A stretch of 64,000 bases of DNA from an uncultured Clostridium sp. (lineage in GTDB: Bacteria; Bacillota_I; Bacilli_A; RF39; UBA660). Positions within the stretch are counted from its first letter, which is position 1. Each line of letters starts with the position of its first letter. This document shows, piece after piece, positions 1-9,291 of the stretch. Below the pieces are notes generated by a model. That model was not told where the DNA came from and made no database searches. It saw only the letters and a program-made list of their open reading frames with translations. The stretch covers positions 220,135 through 284,134 of the forward strand of contig CAJJPX010000001.1 of assembly GCA_905193755.1 (NCBI GenBank), written 5' to 3'. Position numbers and translations under genes: made by a program.

Positions 1-478
1 TATCTGTATCTTTTATTTCTATACTTCTTTGAGTAATAATATCCCCATCATCCATACCAGGAGCCATATACATAATAGTTATTCCTGTTTCTTTATATCC
101 ATCGATTATACATTTATGTAATGGACTTCCACCTCTAAGTTTTGGAAGTAAAGATGCATGAACATTTATAGCTTTATATTTAGGTGTATCAAGTAAAATA
201 CTTGGTATTATTTGACCATAAGCACAAGTCACAATAACATCAGGATTACACTCTAATACATGCTCATATTCATTTCTAATTTTAACTGGTTGATATACTT
301 CAATATTATGTTTTAACGCACATTCTTTTACTGGTGTAGCTTTAAGTTCATGATGTCTTCCTGACTCTTTATCAGGTTGAGTCACAACTAAAACAACATT
401 AGTATTTTCTATTAACATTTCTAAAACAGGTACACTAAATTCAGGTGTTCCCATAAATACTACTCTTTTATCTTTCAT
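1..478 (-). CDS. fmt: Methionyl-tRNA formyltransferase, 3' part cut by window edge
   Basis: Formylates initiator Met-tRNA with 10-formyl-tetrahydrofolate in the cytoplasm. Only the first 159 codons are present; the frame stays open to position 1, so the gene runs off the left edge. Seen in the translation: the N-terminal [11 protein letters not shown] fold start, then [12 protein letters not shown], with Asn105 and His107 matching the family's catalytic Asn and His, and GMDDGD holding the catalytic Asp. The ATG at 478 follows a GGTG-type ribosome site. It lies 24 bases after priA on the same strand and is probably the last visible member of the HAD-MBL-priA-fmt unit; priA next to fmt is a common bacterial order. 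Confidence 0.93.
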   Translation of the reverse strand, partial: MKDKRVVFMGTPEFSVPVLEMLIENTNVVLVVTQPDKESGRHHELKATPVKECALKHNIEVYQPVKIRNEYEHVLECNPDVIVTCAYGQIIPSILLDTPKYKAINVHASLLPKLRGGSPLHKCIIDGYKETGITIMYMAPGMDDGDIITQRSIEIKDTD

Positions 479-502
479 TTTTTCACCTTCACATAAATTA
501 TA

Positions 503-2656
503 TTAAATATTTATATTTATATCAATAGACACATTCTTTATATTAATATTATTTACTTCCTTCATTACTGGTAATAAATTATCTATCTTTTTATACTTTA
601 TCATTATATTAAATCTATATTTATTATTAAGTCTTACTATACTCGATACTGATGGACCTAGTACTATAAATTCATTTTCATTAAGTTTACTATCTATAAA
701 TCTTTTAACTTTATTAGCAGCATCCCCTGCTTCATTAAATGTAGTACTTGTTATTAAAATATTACAAATGTAATAATATGGTGGATACATTAATTTCTTA
801 CGAATATTCATTTCATAATTAAAGAAAGCATCAAAATCATTTTTAACTACACTTTTATATACATAGTTAGTTGGATTATATGTTTGTATTATAACTTTAC
901 CTGGTAAATTAAATCTTCCTACTCTTCCAGCTGTTTGACTTAATAGTTCATATGTTTTTTCACTACTTCTAAAGTCTGGAATAGAAAGACTAGCATCACT
1001 ATTTATAGTTCCGACTAAACTAACATTTTCAAAGTTAAGTCCCTTAGAAATCATTTGAGTTCCAACAAGTATACTATATTTACCACTTGAAAACTCTTTT
1101 ATTAGTTTTTGATGAGCATTTTTAGTACTAGTAGTATCAGCATCCATTCTAAGAACTTCTACATTATATTTTTTAGCTATCATACTTTCTAACTTTTCTG
1201 TTCCAAGTCCTAAATCTTTAATAGCTTCTTCATGACAACTAGGACACACATCACTCTTCATGCATCTATATCCACAATAGTGACAACTATAACTATTACT
1301 ACTCTTATGATAAATTAATGATATATCACAGTTAGGACACTTATATACAAATCCACAGTTAGTACAACTTAAAAATGTAGAATAACCTCGTCTATTTAAT
1401 AAAAGTATTACTTGTTCTTTTCTCTCTAACGCTCCCTTTATTTCTTTATCAAGTTTATCACTAATTATATAATTATGTTTTTTAGCTTCCTTGTCCATAT
1501 CAACAATTTCAAAAGATGGAAGCCTACCACTTATTCTAGAAGGAAGATTTATTAAATGAAATACTCCTTTTTTACCTCTAGCATATTGTTCTAAAGAAGG
1601 AGTTGCACTTCCCATAATTACTTTAGCATTATTATATTCACTTCTTTTAAAAGCAATATCTATCGCATTATATTTAGGAGTATTATCTTGTTTATAAGTT
1701 TGACTTTGACATTCGTCTATTATTATTAAACCTATATTTTTTAAAGGAGCAAACACTGCACTTCTAGCACCTACTACTAAAGAAACTTCTCCATTCATTA
1801 TTCTTCTATATTCATCATACTTCTCTCCCTCACTTAAAGAACTATGAAACACAGCTACATTATCTCCAAATACACCCTTAAAACGAGCTACTATTTGAGG
1901 AGTTAAAGATATTTCTGGCACTAATACTATACCAGTTTTATTTAATTTCAAAGTACGTCTTAAAAGTTCAATATATACTTCAGTCTTACCACTACCAGTA
2001 ACACCATATAATAAAAATTTATTATCGCTAGAATTTAATATCTCATCTACTGCTTTTAATTGTCCTTCTGTTAAATTAATAGTTTTCTTTTCTTCTTCTA
2101 CCTCTACTTCTCTATTAACTTCATATTTACTCTCTATTACTATTCCTTTTTCTATTAACTTCTTTATTGAACTACTAAATTCTTTTCTTTCTTTTTCACC
2201 ACTTCTAAGACTCTCTATTATACTTATTTCAGTCTTATTTCTCTTGTGTTCAAGAATATATTTATCTATATCTATTTCTTTATTCAATGATACTTTAGTT
2301 ATATATTTTCTATTTATATTAGTCTTTAATGATGCTTTTAAAGCCTTAGGTAACATTACTTGATAGCAAGATATTAAATTACATAACAAAAAATCACTCA
2401 TATATTTGCCTAACTTGAGTAATTCTTCATTTAAATAAAAATCACTTTCTTGTATTCTTATAATACTTCTATATTCTAAATTTTCATCTTTATTATTATG
2501 AATCTTAAGTACAAAGCCTTCTACTTCTACTTTTCCAAAAGGAATTATTACTTTATGTCCAACTCTTATACTTTCTTTTATATCTTCTGGAATTATATAA
2601 TCAAATACTTTATTTAATGATTTTACTGAATACTCTATTAATACACTCGCAAGCAT
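503..2656 (-). CDS. priA: Primosomal replication restart helicase PriA
   Basis: 3'-5' DNA helicase that reloads the replisome at stalled forks. The 717 residues match the family length. Visible are the N-terminal DNA-binding region, Walker A GVTGSGKT (218-225), GSATPSLEQY, and a zinc-binding insert with eight cysteines (C431, 434, 440, 443, 458, 461, 471, 474). The TAGRVGR motif VI is also present. Motif II reads DECQ (314-317) where most PriA proteins have DEEH, which is unusual. The ATG overlaps the stop of the upstream metallo-hydrolase (TAATG) and has a GAGGA ribosome site 5 bases upstream, pointing to translational coupling. fmt follows 24 bases downstream. Confidence 0.95.
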   Translation of the reverse strand: MLASVLIEYSVKSLNKVFDYIIPEDIKESIRVGHKVIIPFGKVEVEGFVLKIHNNKDENLEYRSIIRIQESDFYLNEELLKLGKYMSDFLLCNLISCYQVMLPKALKASLKTNINRKYITKVSLNKEIDIDKYILEHKRNKTEISIIESLRSGEKERKEFSSSIKKLIEKGIVIESKYEVNREVEVEEEKKTINLTEGQLKAVDEILNSSDNKFLLYGVTGSGKTEVYIELLRRTLKLNKTGIVLVPEISLTPQIVARFKGVFGDNVAVFHSSLSEGEKYDEYRRIMNGEVSLVVGARSAVFAPLKNIGLIIIDECQSQTYKQDNTPKYNAIDIAFKRSEYNNAKVIMGSATPSLEQYARGKKGVFHLINLPSRISGRLPSFEIVDMDKEAKKHNYIISDKLDKEIKGALERKEQVILLLNRRGYSTFLSCTNCGFVYKCPNCDISLIYHKSSNSYSCHYCGYRCMKSDVCPSCHEEAIKDLGLGTEKLESMIAKKYNVEVLRMDADTTSTKNAHQKLIKEFSSGKYSILVGTQMISKGLNFENVSLVGTINSDASLSIPDFRSSEKTYELLSQTAGRVGRFNLPGKVIIQTYNPTNYVYKSVVKNDFDAFFNYEMNIRKKLMYPPYYYICNILITSTTFNEAGDAANKVKRFIDSKLNENEFIVLGPSVSSIVRLNNKYRFNIMIKYKKIDNLLPVMKEVNNINIKNVSIDININI

Positions 2657-3186
2657 TAAATTCCTCTTAAGAATGGATTATATTTAAGTTCATGTTCTAC
2701 AGTAGTCTCTTCATCATGACCAGGATACACTTTTACATTAACAGACATATATTTAAATACTTTAAGACTATTTATCATAACTTGTTCATTATCTTCTTCA
2801 AAGTTACCTATTGTTTCTTTAAATACAAAGTCTCCTGTAAATAATATATCATTTTTATCAAAATAAAATGATACACTATCCATAGTATGTCCATATGTCT
2901 CTATTACTTTAAATTCAAATGTATCTATTTTGACATCTCCTTTTGTTTTATAATCAACTATTCTAGCAGTCGGATAAATCTCTTTAAATGTTTCTAGGCA
3001 TCCCACATGATCAAAATGATAATGTGTAATTAGTATACCTTTAACATGCAAACCTCTACTATTTATTTCAGTTAATATTTTCTTTTGATCATCTCCTGGA
3101 TCTACAACTAAACAATCTATTCCATTATGTATAATATAACAATTTTCTTTTAAAAATCCAGTTACCACTCTTACAACTTCTAACAT
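2656..3186 (-). CDS. Metallo-beta-lactamase fold hydrolase (glyoxalase II-like)
   Basis: Small, 176-residue cytoplasmic hydrolase of the metallo-beta-lactamase superfamily. The metal motif HYHFDH is at 55-60. A later GHT (YGHTMDS), FTGDFVF and PGHDEETT give the remaining histidine and aspartate ligands in the order seen in YcbL/GloB-type proteins. The substrate is not evident; thioesters such as S-lactoylglutathione are typical of the family, but no partner gene supports a particular one. The ribosome site GAGGTG lies inside the last codons of the upstream HAD gene (7-base overlap), and the stop overlaps the priA start, so three genes are tightly coupled. Confidence 0.88.
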   Translation of the reverse strand: MLEVVRVVTGFLKENCYIIHNGIDCLVVDPGDDQKKILTEINSRGLHVKGILITHYHFDHVGCLETFKEIYPTARIVDYKTKGDVKIDTFEFKVIETYGHTMDSVSFYFDKNDILFTGDFVFKETIGNFEEDNEQVMINSLKVFKYMSVNVKVYPGHDEETTVEHELKYNPFLRGI

Positions 3187-3698
3187 GACTTCACCTCTTC
3201 ATCTTTAAACATATCTATTAATTCATCTAAATGATTAAGTACTCTATATCCATGACTTTCAAGCTCTTTAGAGAATCTTATAGCTATACCACCATTCTCT
3301 TCCCATTCTTTTAAATTACCTGAATAATCATCCACTAGTATTGCCCCTTCACTATGAACCACTTTAGTTTTAGAAATTTCCTTAGGTACCATAATAATAG
3401 TTATATCTTTAAAATGACGTCTTAAATATTCTACCTTAACACATCCTTCAGTTAAAGAATTAACATGAGTCAAAAATGATATTTCAAACATCTTACTATC
3501 AATTAACTTCTTAATACAATTTATTGAGTCGTTAAGAATATTTTCATCATTAATTATTTTAGAAAAATCATAACTAGCAAAGAACACTCTTATCTCACTT
3601 TCATTAGTTACATCAGCTCCACTCTTTTGTAAAGCTTCATATAATGGAGGAATCGTATCCATAACAACCCCATCAAAATCAATATATAATCTCTTCAT
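3180..3698 (-). CDS. HAD-superfamily 5'-nucleotidase-like protein
   Basis: A 172-residue cytoplasmic phosphatase-like protein. DFDGVVMDT at the N-terminus is HAD motif I with the nucleophile and acid/base aspartates. A lysine-containing segment (VPKEISKTK) and ILVDDYSGNLKEW provide motifs III and IV, as in the 5'(3')-deoxyribonucleotidase/NT5C branch (YqfW-like). I chose the ATG at 3698 because it has AGAGGT seven bases upstream and starts exactly at motif I. A longer frame to 3824 adds 42 residues with no family similarity and no ribosome site. First gene of the HAD-MBL-priA-fmt unit. Confidence 0.82.
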   Translation of the reverse strand: MKRLYIDFDGVVMDTIPPLYEALQKSGADVTNESEIRVFFASYDFSKIINDENILNDSINCIKKLIDSKMFEISFLTHVNSLTEGCVKVEYLRRHFKDITIIMVPKEISKTKVVHSEGAILVDDYSGNLKEWEENGGIAIRFSKELESHGYRVLNHLDELIDMFKDEEVKSC

Positions 3699-3783
3699 AA
3701 TATTACCTCTTATTAACAATATAATATTTTGACTCAAAAATGTCAATAAATTTAACACGAAAATTTGTTTGTTATAAAAAATT

Positions 3784-3816
3784 AAAAAAGATTTATTCAT
3801 TTGATAATAAATCTTT
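3784..3816 (-). terminator. Rho-independent terminator over a stop codon
   Basis: Eleven-base-pair stem (AAAGATTTATT and its complement) followed by a T-run on the minus strand. It contains the stop codon of the upstream membrane protein gene. Confidence 0.8.
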
Positions 3817-4398
3817 AACTTCATTATTTTTATTTAACCCTACAAGTTTCAAATCACAAGTATCACTATATAAAGATATTTTAGTATATTCTTCATCTAA
3901 TGGAAGTTCTAAAAATGGTTCACCACTAAATAATCCATCTTCTTCTTCAGTTTTATAGACTTTCCCATCTTCAGTAAGTGCAACATATATTAAATCACAT
4001 TCACTATTAGTAGAATCTATACTTATTACTTTAGACTCTATATTATCATATACTTTAATTACTTTACCAGTTAAGTCTTCAAAAACAAGTTTTCCTTCAT
4101 CATTTATTTTTAAGGTTCCTGCTTCATTTTCATTAGTATCATAATTGAACATATTATCTACTTTAATAGATTTCTTAATTGAAAATTTATACTCTTTATT
4201 TTCAAATTTAAAACATTCATATCCATTATCACAACTAAGATATATGTCTTCTAGTCCTTTTTCTTCATCAACATCATTATTCTTATCTTTATCATTAGTT
4301 TTATCAGCAACATCTTTATATTCTTGATTATAATAATAAACTCCACCAACAACTAATACGCATAAGAATATAATAATTAATACTTTTTTAATTTTCAT
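3793..4398 (-). CDS. Membrane-anchored hypothetical protein
   Basis: Unrecognised 201-residue protein. One N-terminal membrane anchor (residues about 4-24, hydrophobic after MKIKK) is followed by an Asp/Lys/Asn-rich linker and an exported domain of about 150 residues. The domain has four cysteines in CDNGYEC, NSECD and SDTCD contexts, which could form disulfides outside the cell. Beta-rich stretches such as GKVYKTEEEDGLF are reminiscent of WG or propeller blades, but I see no clear repeat. It has its own terminator and starts 33 bases after miaB ends, so it is probably read from the miaB promoter. No function is proposed. Confidence 0.7.
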   Translation of the reverse strand: MKIKKVLIIIFLCVLVVGGVYYYNQEYKDVADKTNDKDKNNDVDEEKGLEDIYLSCDNGYECFKFENKEYKFSIKKSIKVDNMFNYDTNENEAGTLKINDEGKLVFEDLTGKVIKVYDNIESKVISIDSTNSECDLIYVALTEDGKVYKTEEEDGLFSGEPFLELPLDEEYTKISLYSDTCDLKLVGLNKNNEVKDLLSNE

Positions 4399-4430
4399 AC
4401 TTCCACCTACCTATAAAAATTATATCATAT

Positions 4431-5843
4431 TTAGTCTTTAATATATACTCCATCCATTGAAAAACTTTTAGTATCTGTTATTTTAACATTAACAATATTA
4501 CCAATTAATTCTTTAGGTCCTTCTATATTAACAAGTTTCATATTTTCAGTATATCCACATACTTTAGTTTTATCTTTATCACTTAGTCCCGTTACTAAAC
4601 ATTTAACTATAGTATTATTCATTCTCTTATTAGCTTCATTGCTATATTTGTTTATTACTTCATTTAGTCTATGAAGTCTTTCCATTTTAACTTCTTCAGC
4701 AATAGCATCTTTCATTAAAGCAGCTGGTGTATTTTCACGAGGACTATATGCAAAAGTAAATGCTCCGTCAAATTTACACTCATTTACAAGTTTTAAAGTA
4801 TCTTCAAAATCTTCTTCAGTTTCGCCTGGAAATCCCACTATTATATCAGTAGTAACACTAGAATTCTTAACTTTACTACGAATACTCTTATAAAGTTTTA
4901 AGTATTCACTACTAGTATATTTTCTATTCATTAATTTTAGTATCTTATCACTACCAGATTGAAGTGGTAAATGTATATATGGCATTATATTATCACGACT
5001 TGCTATTATATCTACCATTTCATCAGTAAAATCCCATGGATGACTAGTAACAAATCTGATTCTTTCTATTCCAGTATCACTTACATCACTAAGTAAGTTT
5101 GCAAGATTATAGTCTTCATACAAATCTTTTCCATAAGCGTTTACATTTTGTCCTAAAAGAGTTACTTCTTTATAACCATTTTTAACAAGTTCTTTTACTT
5201 CTTCAACAATAGCTTCATGCTTTCTACTTCTTTGAGTACCACGAGTATAAGGAACTATACAATAAGTACAAAACTTATCACAACCATATATTATGTCAAC
5301 CCAAGCACTATATTTACTTTCTCTTAACACTGGTACATTCTCAACAACATCACCTTCATAACTAAGTACTTCTATTTGTTGTTTTTTAGTATCAATTTTA
5401 TTCTTAACTATAGATATCAAATTATCTAAATTATGAGTTCCACATACAAAATCTACATATTTATATTTATTTAATATATCTTTAACTACCACTTCTTCTT
5501 GAGCCATACATCCACATATACCTATTAATAAGTCAGGTTTGCTTTGTTTCAAATGCTTTAAAACACCTAAAAAACCAAATACTTTATCATGAGCATTTTC
5601 ACGTATCGCACAAGTATTAAGAATTACAACGTCAGCTTCTTCTATAGAATCTACTAGTTTAAAACCAGCACTCTTCATCATACCTCTTATTTTCTCAGAA
5701 TCATGTTCATTCATCTGACAACCATAAGTTCTTACAAAGAATGTTTTTCCTTCACCAAATTTATCAAAATTCTTATCATAATCTACATACTTTATTTCAT
5801 TTTGATTTCTCTTTTTTGCATCTAACATATTAGGTGTTTTCAT
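4431..5843 (-). CDS. miaB: tRNA-2-methylthio-N6-isopentenyladenosine synthase MiaB
   Basis: Radical-SAM methylthiotransferase that modifies A37 of tRNAs reading UNN codons. Domain order: UPF0004 domain with VRTYGCQMNEHDSE and further cysteines in NTCAIRE and GICGCMAQ (first 4Fe-4S cluster); the radical SAM motif CDKFCTYC followed by IVPYTRG; and a C-terminal TRAM domain. The start is placed at the ATG at 5843 (GGAG upstream; 470 residues). A GTG at 5861 would lie almost against the promoter -10 box (5864-5869), so it is unlikely to be in the transcript. It begins a minus-strand unit that includes the downstream membrane protein. Confidence 0.95.
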   Translation of the reverse strand: MKTPNMLDAKKRNQNEIKYVDYDKNFDKFGEGKTFFVRTYGCQMNEHDSEKIRGMMKSAGFKLVDSIEEADVVILNTCAIRENAHDKVFGFLGVLKHLKQSKPDLLIGICGCMAQEEVVVKDILNKYKYVDFVCGTHNLDNLISIVKNKIDTKKQQIEVLSYEGDVVENVPVLRESKYSAWVDIIYGCDKFCTYCIVPYTRGTQRSRKHEAIVEEVKELVKNGYKEVTLLGQNVNAYGKDLYEDYNLANLLSDVSDTGIERIRFVTSHPWDFTDEMVDIIASRDNIMPYIHLPLQSGSDKILKLMNRKYTSSEYLKLYKSIRSKVKNSSVTTDIIVGFPGETEEDFEDTLKLVNECKFDGAFTFAYSPRENTPAALMKDAIAEEVKMERLHRLNEVINKYSNEANKRMNNTIVKCLVTGLSDKDKTKVCGYTENMKLVNIEGPKELIGNIVNVKITDTKSFSMDGVYIKD

Positions 5844-5863
5844 AATAATCAACTCCGTCACAT

Positions 5864-5869
5864 ATTATA
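5864..5869 (-). promoter_or_regulatory. Extended -10 promoter of miaB
   Basis: TATAAT preceded by TGC (extended -10) on the minus strand, with no good -35 box. It lies 20 bases before the chosen miaB ATG. Confidence 0.55.
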
Positions 5870-5902
5870 GCAAATATTAAATAAAAAAGAAACAACAGTT
5901 TT

Positions 5903-6277
5903 TTAACTTACTATTATTGTTCTGTCATCACTGCATATACAAGTATTACCATTTATTTCATATTTAGAATTACAATACTCTTCACATTGATCTTCTTTAG
6001 ACTTAGGTGCCATCGCAGGTTTAACTATAAGCATGAAGACTAAAGCAACTATAAGAACTAAAGCCCCCATACCTATCAAATAATATTTAAGTACTTTTTC
6101 AAGTCTAGTATCATTACCCTTCATTAGAACACAAAATAATATTCCTACCATTGGAAACATAAATAACAACATTAATCCCATTACTAAATAATAATTATTA
6201 GTATTTATTTGATTTCCACATCTGGGACAATATTTAGCGTTATCTAGAATTTCTTGTCCACAATTATTACATCTCAT
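5903..6277 (-). CDS. Zinc-ribbon membrane protein
   Basis: A 124-residue protein of unknown role. It starts with a zinc ribbon (CNNCGQEILDNAKYCPRCG, two CxxC pairs), then two transmembrane segments (about residues 29-50 and 66-90) joined by a short charged loop. A cysteine-rich tail follows (QCEEYCNSKYEINGNTCICSD) that probably lies outside the cell. The plan is the same as the first 125 residues of the neighbouring gene at 6288-7148, including the EYC..GxxCxC tail, so the two are paralogues in one transcript 10 bases apart. It resembles the zinc_ribbon_2 membrane proteins common in gut Firmicutes; no enzyme motif is visible. Confidence 0.75.
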   Translation of the reverse strand: MRCNNCGQEILDNAKYCPRCGNQINTNNYYLVMGLMLLFMFPMVGILFCVLMKGNDTRLEKVLKYYLIGMGALVLIVALVFMLIVKPAMAPKSKEDQCEEYCNSKYEINGNTCICSDDRTIIVS

Positions 6278-6287
6278 ATTTACCTCT

Positions 6288-7148
6288 TTAAAAACTACTT
6301 AAATCCTGTTTCATATTATTTATAAAGTCTATTGTTTCTTCAAGATCCATTCCACCAACTCTTTCATTTAATACTTTTCCATTAAAAGTTATAAATGTAT
6401 AAGGAACGCTTCCTTTAAATTTATTTAACTGTAATGAAGTTATATAAGCAGTATAATCTTCTTTACTTAGTTTATCATTTTCTATAAAGAATAATTTAAT
6501 TTTTTTCTTTTTAGCAGCATCTATAACTATTGGTTTATAATTTTGACAGTGTGGACACCAACTAGCAGCTATAACATTAATAACATATTCACTTGAAGAG
6601 ACAGTATTTAACCACTCGGTCTTATCAAATTTAGTTTTAATTAATTCATCATCTGTATATGTTTTATCATCATTATTAAAATTATTTCCATCATCAACAT
6701 TACTATCATCATTATTGTTATTATTATCATCATTATTATTTATTTCTTCACGTTCAGGAAACATATCATAACTTCTTCCATCTTTACATACACAGTAATA
6801 ATTTTCTATAGAGTATTCTCCATCACAAAATTTAGAACATTTAAATTCTCTAGATGAAGGATCATTTAAAGGAGAAAACATAGAAGCAAGTCCATAAGCA
6901 AGTAAAATTAACCCTCCAATAAAAACAACAAGAATAACAAAATAATAAAGTAATACTTTTTTTAGTCTACTATCAGATTTCATCGTCAATAAACAAAATA
7001 TAATTCCAATAAGAGGCATAAATAATAAAAGTAAAACTCCAATTAATAAATAATCATTATTTGAACTCACATTTCCTAGTTGATTCCCACAATTAGGACA
7101 AAAATTATTTTTATTTTCTATATTATATCCACATCTATTACACTTCAT
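6288..7148 (-). CDS. Zinc-ribbon membrane protein with extracellular thioredoxin-like domain
   Basis: A 286-residue three-part protein. Residues 1-22 form a zinc ribbon (CNRCGYNI, FCPNCG). Residues about 30-90 hold two membrane segments. A CSKFC...YYCVC region follows, then an Asn/Asp-rich linker (about 130-165), and a C-terminal thioredoxin-like domain with the CPHC active-site motif in VINVIAASWCPHCQNYKP. The usual cis-proline is seen in KGSVPYTFITF. Likely a surface thiol-disulfide or thiol-reductase module, anchored with its zinc ribbon inside the cell; the substrate is unknown. Co-transcribed with the shorter paralogue that follows. No DsbD/CcdA-type electron donor is nearby. Confidence 0.78.
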   Translation of the reverse strand: MKCNRCGYNIENKNNFCPNCGNQLGNVSSNNDYLLIGVLLLLFMPLIGIIFCLLTMKSDSRLKKVLLYYFVILVVFIGGLILLAYGLASMFSPLNDPSSREFKCSKFCDGEYSIENYYCVCKDGRSYDMFPEREEINNNDDNNNNNDDSNVDDGNNFNNDDKTYTDDELIKTKFDKTEWLNTVSSSEYVINVIAASWCPHCQNYKPIVIDAAKKKKIKLFFIENDKLSKEDYTAYITSLQLNKFKGSVPYTFITFNGKVLNERVGGMDLEETIDFINNMKQDLSSF

Positions 7149-7192
7149 ATTAACAACTCACTTTATTATCCTATGAAAATTATAGCGCAACT

Positions 7193-7222
7193 AAAAAGAT
7201 TTAAAAACTAATTTAAATCTTT
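7193..7222 (-). terminator. Terminator after uvrB
   Basis: Eleven-base-pair stem (AAAGATTTAAA and complement) overlapping the last codons and stop of uvrB, followed by a short T-run. Confidence 0.75.
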
Positions 7223-9157
7223 TAACTCAAATATTACATCACGAAGTTCAGTTGCTCTTTCAAAGTCAAGTCTACTAGCAGCCTCCTTCATCTCTATTTC
7301 AAGTTTATGAATCATATCATTTAATTCTTTCTTAGAATATTTTTTCTTTTCAATTTTTTGTTCTTCTACTTCATTAGTTATAGCCTCTTTAATATCTTTA
7401 ACTATTGTTTTAGGAACAATACCATGTTCTTTATTATATTTTTCTTGTATAGCACGTCTTCTATTAGTTTCACTAATTGCAATCTTCATCGCATCACTCA
7501 TCGTATCAGCATACATTATTACTTTACCATTTTGGTTTCTAGCAGCCCTTCCTATAGTTTGTATTAAACTTCTATCACTTCTTAAAAATCCTTGTTTATC
7601 AGCATCCATAATACAAATCAATGACACTTCTGGTATATCAATGCCTTCACGAAGTAGATTTATTCCAACAACTACATCTATCTTACCAAGTCTAAGATTA
7701 CGTATTATGTTAAGTCTCTCTAAAGTTTTAATTTCATTATGTAAATATGTTACTTTATATCCAAGTTCTTTCAAATATGATGTTAATTCTTCACTCATAC
7801 GTATAGTAAGAGTAGTAATAAGTACTCTTTCATTCTTAGCTATTCTATCATTTATTTCTTCAATAATATTATCTATTTGATTCTTAGTTGGTCTTACATC
7901 AATTATAGGATCTAATAATCCAGTTGGTCTAATAATTTGTTCAACTGGTTTATCAACTAGTGAAAGTTCATAATCCCCAGGTGTTGCTGACACATATATT
8001 ACTTGGTTAAGTTTAGACTTAAATTCATCAAACTTTAAAGGTCTATTATCCATCGCACTAGGAAGTCTAAATCCATAATCAACAAGAGTTTGTTTACGCA
8101 TATGATCTCCATTATACATACCTCTTACTTGAGGAAGTGTAACATGACTTTCATCTATTACAAGCAAGAAATCATCAGGAAAGAAATCAATCAAAGTAGT
8201 TGGCGTTTCACCTGCATCTCTAAGTGACATATGTCTACTATAATTTTCTATACCATGACAAAAACCAGTCTCTTTAAGCATCTCTATATCATACATAGTT
8301 CTTTCTTTAAGTCTTTGTTCTTCAAGAAGTTTACCTTCTTCATGTAACTCTTTAAGTCTGCCTTCAAGTTCTGCTTCTATTCTCCTAGTTGCTTCTTGTA
8401 TTTTTTCGTCACTAGTTACAAATAATGATGCTGGGAATATACTTATAGTTTTAACACTACTATTTACTCTACCACTAAGTGGGTCAAATAAACTTATTTT
8501 ATCTATTTCATCACCAAATAATTCTACTCTAATACCACTCTTCTTTTCTCCAATAGGTATTAACTCTATAGTATCCCCTTTAACTCTAAAAGTACCACGT
8601 TTTAAATCAAAGACACTTCTTTCATACTGCATACCAACTAGCTTTTCAAGAATTGCATCTCTGTCAATTGTATCTCCTACTGAAAGGTTAAGCATCTTAT
8701 TTATATATTCTTCCTTCTCACCAATACTATATATGCAAGAAACACTAGACACTATTATAGTATCTCGTCTATCTATTATAGCAGCAGTAGCAGCATGTCT
8801 TAATTCATCTATTTCATCATTAATACTAGAGTCTTTCTCAATATATAAGTCTTTACTTGGCACATATGCTTCAGGCTGATAGTAATCGTAGTATGAAACA
8901 AAGTACTCTACTTTATTATTAGGAAATAACTCTTTGAATTCAGCATACAACTGTCCAGCAAGTGTTTTATTATGAGCAAGAATTAACGTAGGCTTATTAG
9001 TTTTTGCAATAATATTTGCTATAGTAAAAGTTTTACCAGTACCAGTTGCACCTAAAAGAACTTGATTCTTTTTACCACTATTAACTCCATCAACAAGTTC
9101 TTTTATTGCTTCAGGTTGATCACCACTAGGTTTATATTTACTTACTAGTTCAAACAT
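7208..9157 (-). CDS. uvrB: Excinuclease ABC subunit B
   Basis: Helicase-like damage-verification subunit of nucleotide excision repair, working with UvrA and UvrC (not in this window). The 649 residues match the family. Visible are Walker A GATGTGKT near residue 40, the beta-hairpin [12 protein letters not shown] that probes DNA, the DESH box, and QTIGRAARN (motif VI). A C-terminal UVR domain binds UvrC ([29 protein letters not shown]). The start has a GGGAGG site nine bases upstream. It is transcribed from its own promoter (9222-9250). Confidence 0.97.
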   Translation of the reverse strand: MFELVSKYKPSGDQPEAIKELVDGVNSGKKNQVLLGATGTGKTFTIANIIAKTNKPTLILAHNKTLAGQLYAEFKELFPNNKVEYFVSYYDYYQPEAYVPSKDLYIEKDSSINDEIDELRHAATAAIIDRRDTIIVSSVSCIYSIGEKEEYINKMLNLSVGDTIDRDAILEKLVGMQYERSVFDLKRGTFRVKGDTIELIPIGEKKSGIRVELFGDEIDKISLFDPLSGRVNSSVKTISIFPASLFVTSDEKIQEATRRIEAELEGRLKELHEEGKLLEEQRLKERTMYDIEMLKETGFCHGIENYSRHMSLRDAGETPTTLIDFFPDDFLLVIDESHVTLPQVRGMYNGDHMRKQTLVDYGFRLPSAMDNRPLKFDEFKSKLNQVIYVSATPGDYELSLVDKPVEQIIRPTGLLDPIIDVRPTKNQIDNIIEEINDRIAKNERVLITTLTIRMSEELTSYLKELGYKVTYLHNEIKTLERLNIIRNLRLGKIDVVVGINLLREGIDIPEVSLICIMDADKQGFLRSDRSLIQTIGRAARNQNGKVIMYADTMSDAMKIAISETNRRRAIQEKYNKEHGIVPKTIVKDIKEAITNEVEEQKIEKKKYSKKELNDMIHKLEIEMKEAASRLDFERATELRDVIFELKDLN

Positions 9158-9221
9158 AATGCTTGCCTCCCTTAAACTTTATTTTAGTAACTATTTATCT
9201 ATATTATTTCTCTTTTTGCTT

Positions 9222-9250
9222 TTTATATTCTAACACCTACATCAAATCAA
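9222..9250 (-). promoter_or_regulatory. Promoter of uvrB
   Basis: TTGATT (9245-9250) and TATAAA (9222-9227) with a 17-base spacer on the minus strand, about 65 bases before the uvrB start. A partly matching SOS-box-like sequence lies at 9272-9289, just upstream. Confidence 0.65.
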
Positions 9251-9265
9251 AACAAGCGAACAAAA

Positions 9266-9291
9266 GAAAAAAGTAAACAAATGTTCACTTT
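9266..9291 (-). terminator. Terminator of the C39-like peptidase gene
   Basis: Ten-base-pair stem with one G-T pair (AAAGTGAACA / TGTTTACTTT) and a downstream T-run. The same palindrome resembles a Gram-positive SOS box. Confidence 0.7.

Noticed and set aside
3699..3824. 42-residue N-terminal extension of the HAD nucleotidase
   Set aside because: No ribosome site, no similarity, and HAD motif I should lie at the N-terminus.
7641..7880. Plus-strand frame of 79 codons inside uvrB
   Set aside because: Shadow of the minus-strand uvrB; no ribosome site and low-complexity Ser/Leu/Ile composition. The same applies to the other antisense frames inside real genes.
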